A DNA stretch of 64,000 nt from Polynucleobacter sp. UK-Mo-2m-Kol15 (GCF_018881505.1 NZ_JACVQC010000001.1:1905927-1969926); one strand, 5' to 3'; positions 19,571-29,701 are shown, numbered from the stretch's first letter. The notes: generated by a model not told the origin, from the letters alone. Program-made: numbers and translations.

Positions 19571-20875
19571 CTAGGGTGCCATTAAGCGTCCTACCGCCCT
19601 AGAATAGACAATCTCACCATTGGCAAAGCGCTCATGGTTATCTTCTACGCTTGCCAAGTCGTAGAGGTAGTTCACCATCAAACCAGCAGATTGGCGCAAG
19701 CCCTTGCGAGACAAATCCCCCGCCCAATTAACCAGGTGTAACTTAGCACCATTACCTAAATGAAATTTCGCCACTGGATTGCCCTGACGCCCAGTAGAAA
19801 CAAGCCCTAAATACATGCTTGCCAAGCTCAATAAGGCTACTTTTTCTTTCTCAGAAGCTAGGTCGGGATGCCAACCTGAACTCAATCGCTCGCTCCATGA
19901 TTGATTGTCGAGCTTTAGCGCCGCCAAAGCAGCATCTCGGGCCACCTTGAGATTGGGCTTTAATCTTTCAGCAGGCACGCCCTCCCCTAAATTTGCACCA
20001 GCAGTAACCCAATCCATAAACCCCGGGATCGGTGACAAAGTCACGAATGTTTTGATTCCAGGGAATTCAGCATGCAATTGTTCTGCCACCCGCTTAATTA
20101 AAAAATTACCCATGGAGACACCGCGAAGACCAGACTCGCAGTTACTGATGGAATAAAAAGCAGCAACCTTATATTGAGATGGCTGATCTACAGTCTCTAC
20201 TTTTTTATCAACCAATGGTGTGATCACCGTTGGGATTTCAGGCAAGAGCGCAACTTCTACGAAGATGAGAGGCTCACTTGGCAGCTGAGGGTGAAAGAAT
20301 GCAAAGCAACGACGATCGGGTTGGAGGCGTCGACGCAGATCATCCCAACCATCAATGGCGTGAACTGCTTCATGCTGAATGAGCTTCTCAAGTACATCTG
20401 CTGGGGACTTCCAATCCACCCGATGCATCTTCAGAAAGCCTGGATTAAACCAAGAGGAGAGGAGATGGCGCATATCGAAATCTACTGCAGCCAACTCTGG
20501 TTTCTTATCCAACAACTGAAGTAAATCACGACGCATCTGAACTACTGCCGCAGTACCTTGACTGGCACGATTCAGGCGCCGAAAAAATTCTTGGCGAGGA
20601 GACTCCGAAACTTTCTGCAACTGAATGTAATTACGCGCACTGGAGTCCGCAACAAAATTTTGTGCTGCCTTGAGCACTTCATCCGCTTTAGGGTTTAGTT
20701 TCTCAAACAGCAAGGTAAAAAATGAGACATGCTGATCTTTTCCTAATTTGCGATAGTTATTCACGACATCATCTGCCATGCTGAGCGCATTCGACTCCCC
20801 CCGCTCTGATATCAAACGCTTAATAGCGTTATTTGCCTTAGACAAATTGCGAGCTTTAGTTAACTTCTCGAGCAT
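19571..20875 (-). CDS. matA: Malonyl-CoA decarboxylase
   Basis: Converts malonyl-CoA to acetyl-CoA and CO2. The 434 residues have an N-terminal helical oligomerisation domain and a C-terminal acetyltransferase-like fold. Conserved blocks include AAFYSISNCESGLRGVSMGN, TLSPIPGFMDW (the Ser region of the active site) and KFHLGNGAKLHLVNW (the catalytic His region), as in human MLYCD. It is the first gene of the minus-strand malonate cluster. No regulator of the MatR (GntR) kind is adjacent. Confidence 0.93.
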   Translation of the reverse strand: MLEKLTKARNLSKANNAIKRLISERGESNALSMADDVVNNYRKLGKDQHVSFFTLLFEKLNPKADEVLKAAQNFVADSSARNYIQLQKVSESPRQEFFRRLNRASQGTAAVVQMRRDLLQLLDKKPELAAVDFDMRHLLSSWFNPGFLKMHRVDWKSPADVLEKLIQHEAVHAIDGWDDLRRRLQPDRRCFAFFHPQLPSEPLIFVEVALLPEIPTVITPLVDKKVETVDQPSQYKVAAFYSISNCESGLRGVSMGNFLIKRVAEQLHAEFPGIKTFVTLSPIPGFMDWVTAGANLGEGVPAERLKPNLKVARDAALAALKLDNQSWSERLSSGWHPDLASEKEKVALLSLASMYLGLVSTGRQGNPVAKFHLGNGAKLHLVNWAGDLSRKGLRQSAGLMVNYLYDLASVEDNHERFANGEIVYSRAVGRLMAP

Positions 20876-21004
20876 GGAACTCTTTCAGCGGGGGTGGAAA
20901 TAGTCGGAAATTGAGCCAATTCAGCCAAAAATCGATGCTCTCATAGGAAATTTATCAATTTTTTAGAAATTGACTACAAAAGCCCCAGAAAAACCGATTT
21001 TTAA

Positions 21005-21802
21005 CTACTGATAAGTGCTTTTTTTCGTATTTACTCTCACTATAAGGTAAATTCCGAAAATGATCATAGGGATCGATAACCACTGCCCCATGGATAGACC
21101 AAGACCTAGAAGCCCCAAGTAGGCATCTGGCTCACGCGCAAATTCAGCCAAGAACCGGCAAATCCCGTACCCCAGCAAAAATAAGCCTGAAACTTGCCCC
21201 AGCCTGCGTGATTTGCTGGAGTAGATCCATAGGACTAGACCCAAGCAAATCCCCTCCCCAAAGAATTGATAGATCTGCGAAGGATGGCGGGGGATGGAGT
21301 CGACCATCGGGAACACCATAGCCCACGGTAAGTCAGTTGGCCTTCCCCAAAGCTCGCCATTAATGAAATTACCTAAGCGACCAAATGCCAGGCCAAATGG
21401 GACTAGCGGCGCAACCAAATCACTAACAATAAAAAATGAAACTTTGCGCCGATAAGCGAACCACAGCAATGCCAACAAAACACCCAAGAGGCCACCATGA
21501 AAAGACATGCCACCTTCCCAGATCTTAAAAATGCTCAAGGGGTGAGAAAGGTAATAAGCGGGCATATAGAAGATGGTGTAACCCAAGCGTCCGCCCAAGA
21601 CCACACCTAAAACACCAGCAAATAAAAGATCTTCAAGATCTTTGTATGACCAACCCAAGGATTGGCATTGCGGAGCACGTATACGCAAACGACCCAATAG
21701 GAGGAATTGCGCAAAAGCAAAGAGATACATCAAGCCATACCAGTGAATAGCAAATGAACCTATGCGAATCGCAGCAGGGTCAAATTCTGGGTGAATCATC
21801 AT
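21005..21802 (-). CDS. lgt: Prolipoprotein diacylglyceryl transferase
   Basis: Adds diacylglycerol from phosphatidylglycerol to the lipobox cysteine of prolipoproteins in the inner membrane. The 265 residues contain seven hydrophobic segments. Motifs: [11 protein letters not shown] near residue 17, [26 protein letters not shown], and the Lgt signature [20 protein letters not shown] near residue 140, followed by RHPSQIYQ. The start overlaps the holC stop by four bases. Confidence 0.97.
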   Translation of the reverse strand: MMIHPEFDPAAIRIGSFAIHWYGLMYLFAFAQFLLLGRLRIRAPQCQSLGWSYKDLEDLLFAGVLGVVLGGRLGYTIFYMPAYYLSHPLSIFKIWEGGMSFHGGLLGVLLALLWFAYRRKVSFFIVSDLVAPLVPFGLAFGRLGNFINGELWGRPTDLPWAMVFPMVDSIPRHPSQIYQFFGEGICLGLVLWIYSSKSRRLGQVSGLFLLGYGICRFLAEFAREPDAYLGLLGLGLSMGQWLSIPMIIFGIYLIVRVNTKKSTYQ

Positions 21803-22263
21803 GCTTTAGCTTGATCAAAATTATGCAATTCGTGACCCAAGTCACGATAAGCTTTGTATCTCTCACGACCCGCAAGACGCTCGGCATCATTAGTAGTAAC
21901 AACCTCGACAACCCGAGGAAAGCGTGCAAGCATTGCAGAGACATCGCTAGGCATGCGCATTCCCAAATGAATCAAAACATCTGCATGCGGAAGATGAGAC
22001 AAAGCGGGCGATAGGAAATTATCCGTTAGCAAAATTGGTGTATCGATTGCCAACTCATCTTCAATAAAACAATGGGGTAAAAAATCCGTAGCACTAAATG
22101 TCCACAGAATTTCATCTAACTTTTTGAGATCTGCTTTTTCGCCAACCATCACGATGTTGCGCACAGGCTCGCCAACAGGTGTGGCACTCCAGATCTTGCG
22201 CGCTAGTCGACAAGCGTATTCCAACTTATCACTCACGTTGCTATGAAAATCAATACGGGCCAT
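21799..22263 (-). CDS. holC: DNA polymerase III chi subunit
   Basis: Clamp-loader accessory subunit that contacts SSB. The 154 residues begin [25 protein letters not shown], the usual chi opening, and contain [16 protein letters not shown], a recognisable family block. It is encoded 16 bases after pepA and overlaps lgt, the common pepA-holC arrangement of proteobacteria. Confidence 0.9.
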   Translation of the reverse strand: MARIDFHSNVSDKLEYACRLARKIWSATPVGEPVRNIVMVGEKADLKKLDEILWTFSATDFLPHCFIEDELAIDTPILLTDNFLSPALSHLPHADVLIHLGMRMPSDVSAMLARFPRVVEVVTTNDAERLAGRERYKAYRDLGHELHNFDQAKA

Positions 22264-22279
22264 GAATTGCCTTCTGTAT

Positions 22280-23881
22280 TTACTTTTGTGCCAACAAGTA
22301 ATTCACAAGCAAAGGTACTGGGCGACCAGTCGAACCTTTAGCGGCGCCACTCTTCCAAGCGGTACCGGCAATATCTAAATGAGCCCATTTATATTTTTCT
22401 GTGAAACGCGATAAGAAACAGGCTGCGGTAACGCTACCTGCTGGACGGCCGCCAATATTAGCCACATCGGCAAAATTGGATTTAAGCTGTTCATGGTAAG
22501 CAGCATCTAAAGGTAGGCGCCATACGGTATCCAAAGAAGCGTGGCCGGCTTTAGTGAGTGCATTAACCAAACCTTCATCATCGGAAAAAACGCCGCTATG
22601 CACGTGCCCCAATGCAATGACACAAGCGCCAGTGAGGGTGGCCACATCAATCACTGCTTGAGGTTTGAAGCGCTCAACATAAGTTAAAGCATCACATAAA
22701 ATTAAGCGACCCTCGGCATCAGTATTCAGAATTTCAATCGTTTGCCCAGACATACTCTTCACAATGTCACCCGGACGAGTTGCTTGACCAGAGGGCATAT
22801 TTTCACAAGTTGGGATCACGCCGATGACATTCTTTTTTAACTTCATTAGGGCAGTTGCATACATAGTGCCAATGACAGACGCAGCACCACACATGTCGTA
22901 TTTCATCTCATCCATTGCCTCACCAGGCTTCAATGAGATACCGCCGGTATCAAAGGTAATCCCCTTTCCAACCAACACAATTGGAGCTTCACCTGCTTTG
23001 CCACCTAAGTGACGCATCACAATAAATTGGGGCGGCACATCGGACCCTTTGGCTACAGATAAAAAAGATCCCATTCCTAAGGCTTCAATTTGTTTGCGAC
23101 CCAAGACTTCAACTTTTAAGCCAGTCTTCTTAGTTAATCCTTGCGCCGCTTTACCTAAGTAAGTCGGCGTACAAATATTGGGAGGCAAATTACCCAAATC
23201 TTTTGCCAGATTCATTCCCTCAACCATCGCTGCACCCTCTGGTACAGAAGACTTGAGTTCTTTTGCACAAGCGTCATTACCAGCAAAGATAAGATGCGTA
23301 AAGGTATCAGCTTTGTCTTTAACTTTGAACTTCATTGCAGGCTGACGAACTCCAAATCGATAAGCATGGTCGCCTGCATACTGAATGGTCAAACGAATCT
23401 CTTCAGCAATGAAATCAGCGCGATGCCCTAAAGCAAAACTGGGGATAAACCACAAAGCGCTTTGAATAGAACCACCACTTAACTGCTTTAAAGCAGCCCG
23501 CGCAATTTTTGAATAAGAATTTAAGTTACGCGCTTCAGCAGAAGCAACATCGCCCAAAGAGACCAGAAGAATGCGCTTTACTTTTACTCCGGATGCAGCC
23601 CAGGATTTTTCAGCACGAATGACACAGGTGGAGGCCTGCTGAGCATCTAAATCACCAACGAGTTTGGCATGGGTAACTGAATTTCCGAGCAAGTGGTCAA
23701 GCTCGACCAAAAGCCCTGACTTTCCTTTGGCGGTTGCCAGAGTATCTAAATCTGCCTTTGAATAGGCCAAAACCAAGCAATCGGAGTTCTGTGCCAATAA
23801 GGTAGCAAGGCAAGGCTTGAGTTGCTTGGGGTTATTGAGATCGGCTTGAGCGAAAATCTTGGTGCTAAATTGAATAGTCAT
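22280..23881 (-). CDS. pepA: Leucyl aminopeptidase PepA
   Basis: Di-metal cytosolic aminopeptidase of 533 residues (M17 family). It has an N-terminal macro-like domain and a C-terminal catalytic domain with LVGKGITFDTGGISLKPG, the signature NTDAEGRLILCDALTY, and the metal-binding Asp/Glu set around MKYDMCGAASV. In some relatives it also binds DNA in site-specific recombination. It is divergent from lptF and heads pepA-holC-lgt. Confidence 0.96.
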   Translation of the reverse strand: MTIQFSTKIFAQADLNNPKQLKPCLATLLAQNSDCLVLAYSKADLDTLATAKGKSGLLVELDHLLGNSVTHAKLVGDLDAQQASTCVIRAEKSWAASGVKVKRILLVSLGDVASAEARNLNSYSKIARAALKQLSGGSIQSALWFIPSFALGHRADFIAEEIRLTIQYAGDHAYRFGVRQPAMKFKVKDKADTFTHLIFAGNDACAKELKSSVPEGAAMVEGMNLAKDLGNLPPNICTPTYLGKAAQGLTKKTGLKVEVLGRKQIEALGMGSFLSVAKGSDVPPQFIVMRHLGGKAGEAPIVLVGKGITFDTGGISLKPGEAMDEMKYDMCGAASVIGTMYATALMKLKKNVIGVIPTCENMPSGQATRPGDIVKSMSGQTIEILNTDAEGRLILCDALTYVERFKPQAVIDVATLTGACVIALGHVHSGVFSDDEGLVNALTKAGHASLDTVWRLPLDAAYHEQLKSNFADVANIGGRPAGSVTAACFLSRFTEKYKWAHLDIAGTAWKSGAAKGSTGRPVPLLVNYLLAQK

Positions 23882-23999
23882 GATGTCTTAAGGTATTTTT
23901 AAGCAAATTCAAGGAAAAAAATGGGTATTTATCCATTATCCTCCGAGATGCAGGTTCACCTCTTGAGTGGGCCAATAACAGCTAACTCATCATCTACTC

Positions 24000-25115
24000 A
24001 TGATTTTTCACCAAGCCCTTCGCCGAGAACTCAGTTTTACTACTGGTGGGGTTTTTTTGGTCCTGGTAACCATCATGATCACCACCCTAGTCATTCGAAT
24101 CCTAGGATTTGCAGCAAATGGAGCCGTAAATCCAGAGGATGCTCTAGTTCTCATAGCGCTAGCGACCCTAGGTTACATGGCGGTTCTGCTGACTGTTTCC
24201 CTGTTTGTTGCCGTCTTAATCGTATTGGTACGCTGGTACAAGGATTCCGAGATGATTGTTTGGTTCGCCAGTGGGTTGAGTATCGCCAGCCTCATAAGAC
24301 CAATCCTGCGTTTTGCGATCCCGCTGATTATCATCATTGCCTTATTGGCACTCTTTGTTTGGCCCTGGGCAAACCGTGAATCCACCCTGATCAGTCAGCG
24401 CTTTCAGCAGCGTAGCGATGTCTCTATGGTTGCCGCAGGACAGTTCAGGGAATCGGCCAAAGCAGAGCGTGTATTTTTCATTGAAAGTCTTGATGTCGAT
24501 AAAGGTGAAGTTAAAAATATCTTTACCGCTGAAACTAAAAACGGTCGACTGAGCGTCGCCATTGCTGCCACTGGATTTATTGAAAATGCGGAGGGTGGCG
24601 GAAAATCGATTGTCCTCAATAATGGTCGGCGATATGACGGACTTCCAACGCAGCCAGATTTTAGAATCCTAGAATTTTCCAATTACGTTACTAATGTTTA
24701 TGGCAAAGAGATACTCGACCCGCCGCACCGAGATAGGGAAAAAACTGTTGGACAGCTTCTTGATACTAGTGAACCTTGGTTAATCAATGCCAATCGAGCG
24801 GAACTATTGTGGCGAATTGGTCTACCATTAATGGCATTAGGCTTAGCATTGATTGCCATCCCACTTGCCTATGTCAACCCAAGATTGGGTAGCTACACTG
24901 CAATGTTTTACGCAGTGTTGATTTATCTAATTTATAGCAACATACTGAATCTCACACAAAACTTGGTATCCCAGGGCAAGATGAATGTTTTTGTGGCGGC
25001 ATGGCCTATACATGCCCTAGCCTTCGGTATAGCCTATTTACTGATTCGCAATCGCATCAACCCATCCTTGAGCTGGTGGCGCCGTCAACTACCTTCTTTT
25101 TTGGCCAATAGATGA
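24000..25115 (+). CDS. lptF: LPS export permease LptF
   Basis: One of the two permeases of the LptB2FG machine that extracts LPS from the inner membrane. At 371 residues it has six hydrophobic helices, three on each side of a periplasmic beta-jellyroll (about residues 125-265). It opens MIFHQALRRELSFTTGGVFLVL and has PLAYVNPRLGSYTAMFYAVLI at the C-terminal helices, as in the YjgP family. The stop overlaps the lptG start by four bases. Confidence 0.93.
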   Translation: MIFHQALRRELSFTTGGVFLVLVTIMITTLVIRILGFAANGAVNPEDALVLIALATLGYMAVLLTVSLFVAVLIVLVRWYKDSEMIVWFASGLSIASLIRPILRFAIPLIIIIALLALFVWPWANRESTLISQRFQQRSDVSMVAAGQFRESAKAERVFFIESLDVDKGEVKNIFTAETKNGRLSVAIAATGFIENAEGGGKSIVLNNGRRYDGLPTQPDFRILEFSNYVTNVYGKEILDPPHRDREKTVGQLLDTSEPWLINANRAELLWRIGLPLMALGLALIAIPLAYVNPRLGSYTAMFYAVLIYLIYSNILNLTQNLVSQGKMNVFVAAWPIHALAFGIAYLLIRNRINPSLSWWRRQLPSFLANR

Positions 25116-26266
25116 AATATCTATTCCCTTACATTTTTGAACGCTATCTAGCAAGGCAGATTTATTCAGCTTTTGGATTCATCTTATTTGCCCTGGTCGC
25201 GCTATTTTTATTTTTTGACACCCTGAGCGAGCTTGGTTCAGTAAAAGGTCAATACACCCTTCCACTAGCTCTCCTACATGTTTTTTTAAAAGCGCCAAGT
25301 CGTATTTCGGAAATCATTCCAATCGCCTGCCTGATTGGAAGTATTTATGTTTTTGCAATGCTAGCTAGCCAGTCCGAATTCACAATCTTACGGATTGCAG
25401 GATTGGATATGCGAAGGGGTTTAAGTACCCTGGCTAAAATTTCATTACCCCTGGTAGTTCTCACGCTGGTAATGAGTGAAGGGATTGGACCTTACACCGA
25501 AAAACTGTCAGAACAAATTCGAATGAAGGCGCTGGGCTCGTCTTACGGCTCTCAATTTAAAACTGGGGTGTGGGTAAAAGATCGTCTGCGCGATGAAGAT
25601 GGCAGCGGACCAATTAGACCAGGAGTCCGCTATATTAATGTAGGAAAAATTGATCATGACAGCGAAATTAAAAATATCCGGATGTATGAGTTTGACGATG
25701 TATATCGTCTACTCTCGATTCGGAGTGCAGTATCAGGACGCTTTGACCAAGAGGGCACCTGGGTTTTAGATGACGTGATTGAAACCCGTTTTAAAGAATC
25801 TAAATCAGCTGACCCACTTAACCCAGTATATTCAGCGCAAACTTTTACGCACCCAATCGTCAGCCTTCAATCAGAGGTCACACCCCAGATTTTGAGCGTT
25901 CTATTAGTAAGTCCAGAAAAAATGTCTATCTTTAATCTTGGTAGGTTTATCTCCCACCTCAGGGATAACAAGCAAGATGAACAACGTCACTCTATTGCCT
26001 TCTGGAAAAAAGTGATTTATCCATTTACGATTTTTGTCATGCTGGCATTAGCGCTGCCGTTTGCCTACCTTAAGGCCCGGGCCGGCGGCGTAGGTATCAA
26101 GGTATTCGGCGGCATCATGCTGGGAATGAGCTTTCAGCTCTTCAATTCGCTATTTTCTAACGTTGGACTTCTAAGCGCATGGCCAGCACTACTGACCGCC
26201 CTTACCCCACCATTGCTATATTTTATTTTTGCAATCGCTAGTCTGCGTTGGGTGTCTAGAGCTTAA
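25112..26266 (+). CDS. lptG: LPS export permease LptG
   Basis: Partner permease of LptF, YjgQ family, 384 residues. It opens YLFPYIFERYLARQIYSAFGF, has helices 2-3 around RISEIIPIACLIGSIYVFAMLA, a periplasmic jellyroll in the middle, and the typical LPFAYLKARAGGVGIKVFGG before the last helices. It is translationally coupled to lptF. LptB, A and C are not in the window; msbA-like and LPS glycosyltransferase genes are at 38.8-43.3 kb. Confidence 0.93.
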   Translation: MKYLFPYIFERYLARQIYSAFGFILFALVALFLFFDTLSELGSVKGQYTLPLALLHVFLKAPSRISEIIPIACLIGSIYVFAMLASQSEFTILRIAGLDMRRGLSTLAKISLPLVVLTLVMSEGIGPYTEKLSEQIRMKALGSSYGSQFKTGVWVKDRLRDEDGSGPIRPGVRYINVGKIDHDSEIKNIRMYEFDDVYRLLSIRSAVSGRFDQEGTWVLDDVIETRFKESKSADPLNPVYSAQTFTHPIVSLQSEVTPQILSVLLVSPEKMSIFNLGRFISHLRDNKQDEQRHSIAFWKKVIYPFTIFVMLALALPFAYLKARAGGVGIKVFGGIMLGMSFQLFNSLFSNVGLLSAWPALLTALTPPLLYFIFAIASLRWVSRA

Positions 26267-26313
26267 TATATCAAAATCATATAGAATTTAATTCCTATAT
26301 CTTAATTGATATA
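26267..26313. promoter_or_regulatory. AT-rich dyad in front of the cysB-like gene
   Basis: Outer arms TATATCAA (26267) and TTGATATA (26306-26313) and inner arms ATATAG and CTATAT share nearly the same centre. The dyad starts at the base after the lptG stop and ends 15 bases before the LysR start. It may be an autoregulatory operator; there is no GC stem or T-run for a terminator. Confidence 0.45.
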
Positions 26314-26328
26314 AAGAATGGAATCCAT

Positions 26329-27270
26329 ATGAATCTGCACCAATTTCGCTTTGTTCGTGAGGCCGTAAGACAGAACTTTAATCTGACTACGGCGGCCAAA
26401 GCCCTCTTTACATCTCAGCCAGGGGTTTCCAAAGCGATCATCGAGCTTGAAGATGAGCTTGGTGTTGAGATCTTTCGCAGGCATGGTAAACGCATCCGCT
26501 CGCTTACAGAGCCAGGCAAACGCATCCTTATCTCCATTGAGCGAATTCTGGATGAAGTGGAAACCTTAAGACGGGTAGGAAAAGACTTTGCTAGTCAAGA
26601 TCAGGGAAGCTTTGTGATTGCGACCACCCACACTCAGGCCCGTTACGCCCTTCCTAAAGTGCTTACTGAATTTACAAAACGTTTTCCAAAGGTGCGGGTA
26701 AGTATTCAGCAGGGTAATCCTGGACAAATAGCGGAACTGTTGATTCATGATCGCGCTGACATTGCAATTGCAACCGAAGGTATTGCCAATACGCCTGGTG
26801 TGCTGGCACTACCTGGCTACCAGTGGCAACACGTCATCATGGTGCCCCTAAGTCACCCACTCCTTAATCAGTCCACTATTACATTAGAAGAAATTGCAAA
26901 GTATCCGTTAATTACCTATGACAGAGCTTTTGCGGGCCGCAGTAAGATTGATGCCGCTTTTGCACAACGCAATCTCAATCCAGATATTCTTTTAGAAGCG
27001 ATTGATGCAGACGTGATTAAGACCTATGTAGAGACTGGGATGGGTGTTGGAATTGTTGCTGGACTAGCCTATGACGCAGATCGAGATCGCAATCTGCGAG
27101 TCATCCCAGTTGGGCATTTATTTGGAAATAATGTGACCCATTTGGGCGTTAAGCAAGGAGCCTACCTGCGCTCTTTTGTGTACACATTCATAGAGCTATT
27201 CTCACCAACACTCACAAAGAAAATTGTTGAGCAGGCAATGAATAATGAATCGGAGTCTTACGAAATATAA
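26329..27270 (+). CDS. cysB: CysB-type LysR regulator
   Basis: A LysR-family activator of 313 residues, closest by eye to CysB/Cbl: MNLHQFRFVREAVRQNFNLT, then ALFTSQPGVSKAIIELEDELG forms the winged helix. The effector domain has TTHTQARYALPKVLTEFTKRFP and VETGMGVGIVAGLAYD, both CysB hallmarks. CysB senses N-acetylserine and controls sulfate assimilation; no cys genes are in the window. It lies upstream of a Bug receptor and other genes on the same strand, so an additional local target is possible. Confidence 0.85.
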   Translation: MNLHQFRFVREAVRQNFNLTTAAKALFTSQPGVSKAIIELEDELGVEIFRRHGKRIRSLTEPGKRILISIERILDEVETLRRVGKDFASQDQGSFVIATTHTQARYALPKVLTEFTKRFPKVRVSIQQGNPGQIAELLIHDRADIAIATEGIANTPGVLALPGYQWQHVIMVPLSHPLLNQSTITLEEIAKYPLITYDRAFAGRSKIDAAFAQRNLNPDILLEAIDADVIKTYVETGMGVGIVAGLAYDADRDRNLRVIPVGHLFGNNVTHLGVKQGAYLRSFVYTFIELFSPTLTKKIVEQAMNNESESYEI

Positions 27271-27418
27271 AAGTTATTGAGCTTCTCAGTTTTCAGTTGG
27301 AATGGCGACTCTGAAAACAAATATTAAACTTGTGCGGAACTTGTTTGGTGTTGACTGAGGCTGAGGCCTCCTATATGCTAATTCGATAAAAAGAAGTTCT
27401 CAAAGAAAAACTGTATCG

Positions 27419-28393
27419 ATGGAGACAATGGCCTTGCGTAAATATATATTTATTGTTTTTTTTGCGGCATTCTTTTCGCACACAGTCTTAGCGCAAAGCT
27501 ATCCAAATAAACCAATTAAAATGATTGTTACCAACCCGCCGGGTGGTAGCTCAGACATCATGGCTCGAATACTTGCTCAAAAGTTGAGTGATGTTTGGAA
27601 ACAAACTGTCTTAGTTGAAAATAAACCTGGTGCAGCCGGCAGTATCGGCATGGTCTATGCAGCAAGCCAGCCGCCAGATGGATATTCTTTTTTATTTGGC
27701 GCCCAAGGCTCCACCATCGTCACACCTTTGCTATCAAAAGTTCCTTATGACATGGCCAAAGACTTTATTCCACTTAACCTCATTGCAACCGGTCCAAGCG
27801 TATTGATGGTGAATGCGGCATCGCCTTACAACACCGCTCAAGACCTGATCTCTGCAGCAAAAGCAAAGCCTGATGAGATTAATTACGGTAGTGGCGGTGT
27901 TGGTACGGCTGCCCACCTTGGTGCAGAGATGTTTAATAATCTAGCTCAAATTAAAACAGTGCATGTACCTTACAAAGGAGGCATTGCTGCAATTAATGAC
28001 CTGGCAGCCAATCAGATCCAATTCAGCTTTACGGATCCTGCGCCTGTTTTATCATTTATTAAGTCTGGAAAATTAAAAGCCTTAGCGGTGACATCAGCAA
28101 AACGCTTTCCTTTATTGCCAGATGTGCCCACTTTTATTGAAAGTGGAGTACCTAATTTCATTACTGTAAATTCCTGGGGTACTTATGCGCCTGCTGGTAC
28201 CCCTGCGCCAATCGTCCGCCAAATGCAAGCGGGGATTCAGAAGGCAATGACCGATCCGGACTTAGTCAAACGCTATGCAGAGATGGGCTTTGAGGCTCAA
28301 AATATCTCTGCCGATGAATTTAAAGCATTCTTAGCCAGTGAGAATGCTAGATATGGAAAATTGATCAGAGATAATCGAATTAGATCAGAATAA
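27419..28393 (+). CDS. Bug/TctC-type periplasmic solute receptor
   Basis: A 324-residue Bug-family binding protein. The signal peptide is hydrophobic and ends near HTVLAQ; the mature part opens SYPNKPIKMIVTNPPGGSSD, then VLVENKPGAAGSIGM. Two ATGs (27419 and 27428) are possible; GGAG at 27421 favours neither strongly. No membrane partners are nearby. It differs clearly from the malonate-cluster receptor, so the ligand should differ. It is followed by a beta-propeller gene after about 50 bases and may share a transcript with it. Confidence 0.88.
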   Translation: METMALRKYIFIVFFAAFFSHTVLAQSYPNKPIKMIVTNPPGGSSDIMARILAQKLSDVWKQTVLVENKPGAAGSIGMVYAASQPPDGYSFLFGAQGSTIVTPLLSKVPYDMAKDFIPLNLIATGPSVLMVNAASPYNTAQDLISAAKAKPDEINYGSGGVGTAAHLGAEMFNNLAQIKTVHVPYKGGIAAINDLAANQIQFSFTDPAPVLSFIKSGKLKALAVTSAKRFPLLPDVPTFIESGVPNFITVNSWGTYAPAGTPAPIVRQMQAGIQKAMTDPDLVKRYAEMGFEAQNISADEFKAFLASENARYGKLIRDNRIRSE

Positions 28394-28445
28394 CGTTTAA
28401 ATTTAAAAAAGATAACCCTCAATACATTTATTACAAAAGGCTCTT

Positions 28446-29693
28446 ATGTTGAACAACCCAACCCCCACATCCCGCCCTGACCAAACCTTATCACTTAATA
28501 TGAAGCTGCTCGCCCATCATGAATTAGCGGGATTCGGCGGCATGGGTGAAGGTATTGCCATGCAAAAAACAGATGACGGCAGACGTATATTGTGGATGGC
28601 CCATGAGTCAGCTCCAAAAGATTTCACGGCCGTTGATGTAACTGACCCGAAAAATCCTAAATTAATTATTCAAACAAATTTGCCCGATATGCAGGTTCGC
28701 TCAAACTCCCTGGATGTTGTGGGCAACAAGATGGTAGTTGCAAGGCAAGGAAAAAAGGTAGGAATGCCGGGAGTCGGGTTTTATCTTTTTGATATTACAG
28801 TTCCCGAAGAACCTAAATTACTTTCCTACTATGATTGCTCAGGACCGCACTCCCGCGGAGTTCATGCATTGTGGTTTGTTGATGAAAACTTTGTGCACAT
28901 GTCTTCAGGTGCCGCAGATTTTGAACCAAAAAACCCACTAGATGATCAGTTTTATCAAATTATTGATGTCTCTAACCCCCTCAAGCCAGTAGAGGCTGGG
29001 CGCTGGTGGTACCCCGGCACTCGAGTTGGTGATCCAGAACCTGAGCCAACACGTCTTCCAAAGGAATTTGATACTGGATTTAGAGCCCACAACACTAATG
29101 TATTTCCACAACATCCAGATCGTGCGTATGTAGGCTACATCGATGGTGGCGCATTTGTTTTGGATATCTCAGATAAAAGTAATATTAAGGTTATTTCCAA
29201 GTGGAATCACTCTCCACCTTTCAATGGATTTATTCACACCGTCTTGCCTTTATTCGATAGAGGTCTTTGGATTGTGAGTGACGAATGTGTGCGTGACAAT
29301 GGCGCAGATTGGCCAAAATTAGTTTGGGTTTTGGATGCCCGCAACGAAGGCAATCCAGTTCCTATCGGCACCTTTCCAGCCCCTTCATATGATGCCTTTG
29401 CAAAGCGTGGCGGCCGATTTGGAGCGCATAACCTGCATGAGAATCTACCCGGTCCATGCTCCTTTGTTTCAGACAACATCATTATTGGAACTTTCTTTAA
29501 TGCGGGTGTTCGTGTCTACGATACGACCAATCCTTACAAGGTTGAGGAAATTGCGTATTACGTCCCAGGCGCACCTAAGCTCAGCCCCTCCGGCGCAATC
29601 CAACTAAATGATGTGTTCGTTGATGATCGACGTATTGTCTACACCATTGATCGATTTGGTGGCGGCTTGTACATACTTGAAATGAATATTTAA
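28446..29693 (+). CDS. LVIVD-repeat beta-propeller protein
   Basis: A 415-residue cytoplasmic protein without a signal peptide, built of repeated blades of the LVIVD type (FTAVDVTDPKNPKLI, FYLFDITVPEEPKLL, YQIIDVSNPLKPVEA, AFVLDISDKSNIKVI, VRVYDTTNPYKVEEI). Histidines recur at conserved-looking places (HSRGVHAL, RAHNTNVFP, GFIHTVLP, GAHNLHENLP), which suggests a metal site at the propeller axis, as in selenium-binding-protein/methanethiol-oxidase-like folds. The activity is unknown. AAAGG precedes the start. It lies between a Bug receptor and a CobW GTPase 8 bases downstream; metallation by the latter is an inference. Confidence 0.75.
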   Translation: MLNNPTPTSRPDQTLSLNMKLLAHHELAGFGGMGEGIAMQKTDDGRRILWMAHESAPKDFTAVDVTDPKNPKLIIQTNLPDMQVRSNSLDVVGNKMVVARQGKKVGMPGVGFYLFDITVPEEPKLLSYYDCSGPHSRGVHALWFVDENFVHMSSGAADFEPKNPLDDQFYQIIDVSNPLKPVEAGRWWYPGTRVGDPEPEPTRLPKEFDTGFRAHNTNVFPQHPDRAYVGYIDGGAFVLDISDKSNIKVISKWNHSPPFNGFIHTVLPLFDRGLWIVSDECVRDNGADWPKLVWVLDARNEGNPVPIGTFPAPSYDAFAKRGGRFGAHNLHENLPGPCSFVSDNIIIGTFFNAGVRVYDTTNPYKVEEIAYYVPGAPKLSPSGAIQLNDVFVDDRRIVYTIDRFGGGLYILEMNI

Positions 29694-29701
29694 GCAAGAT
29701 T

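Noticed and set aside
23921..24379. A 152-codon plus-strand frame upstream of and overlapping lptF
   Set aside because: It mostly reads lptF in another frame, has a biased His/Ser/Pro composition and no recognisable domain.
27289..27318. GTTTTCAG/CTGAAAAC hairpin after the CysB-type gene as a terminator
   Set aside because: The loop is 14 bases, the stem is AT-rich and no T-run follows, so termination is not supported.
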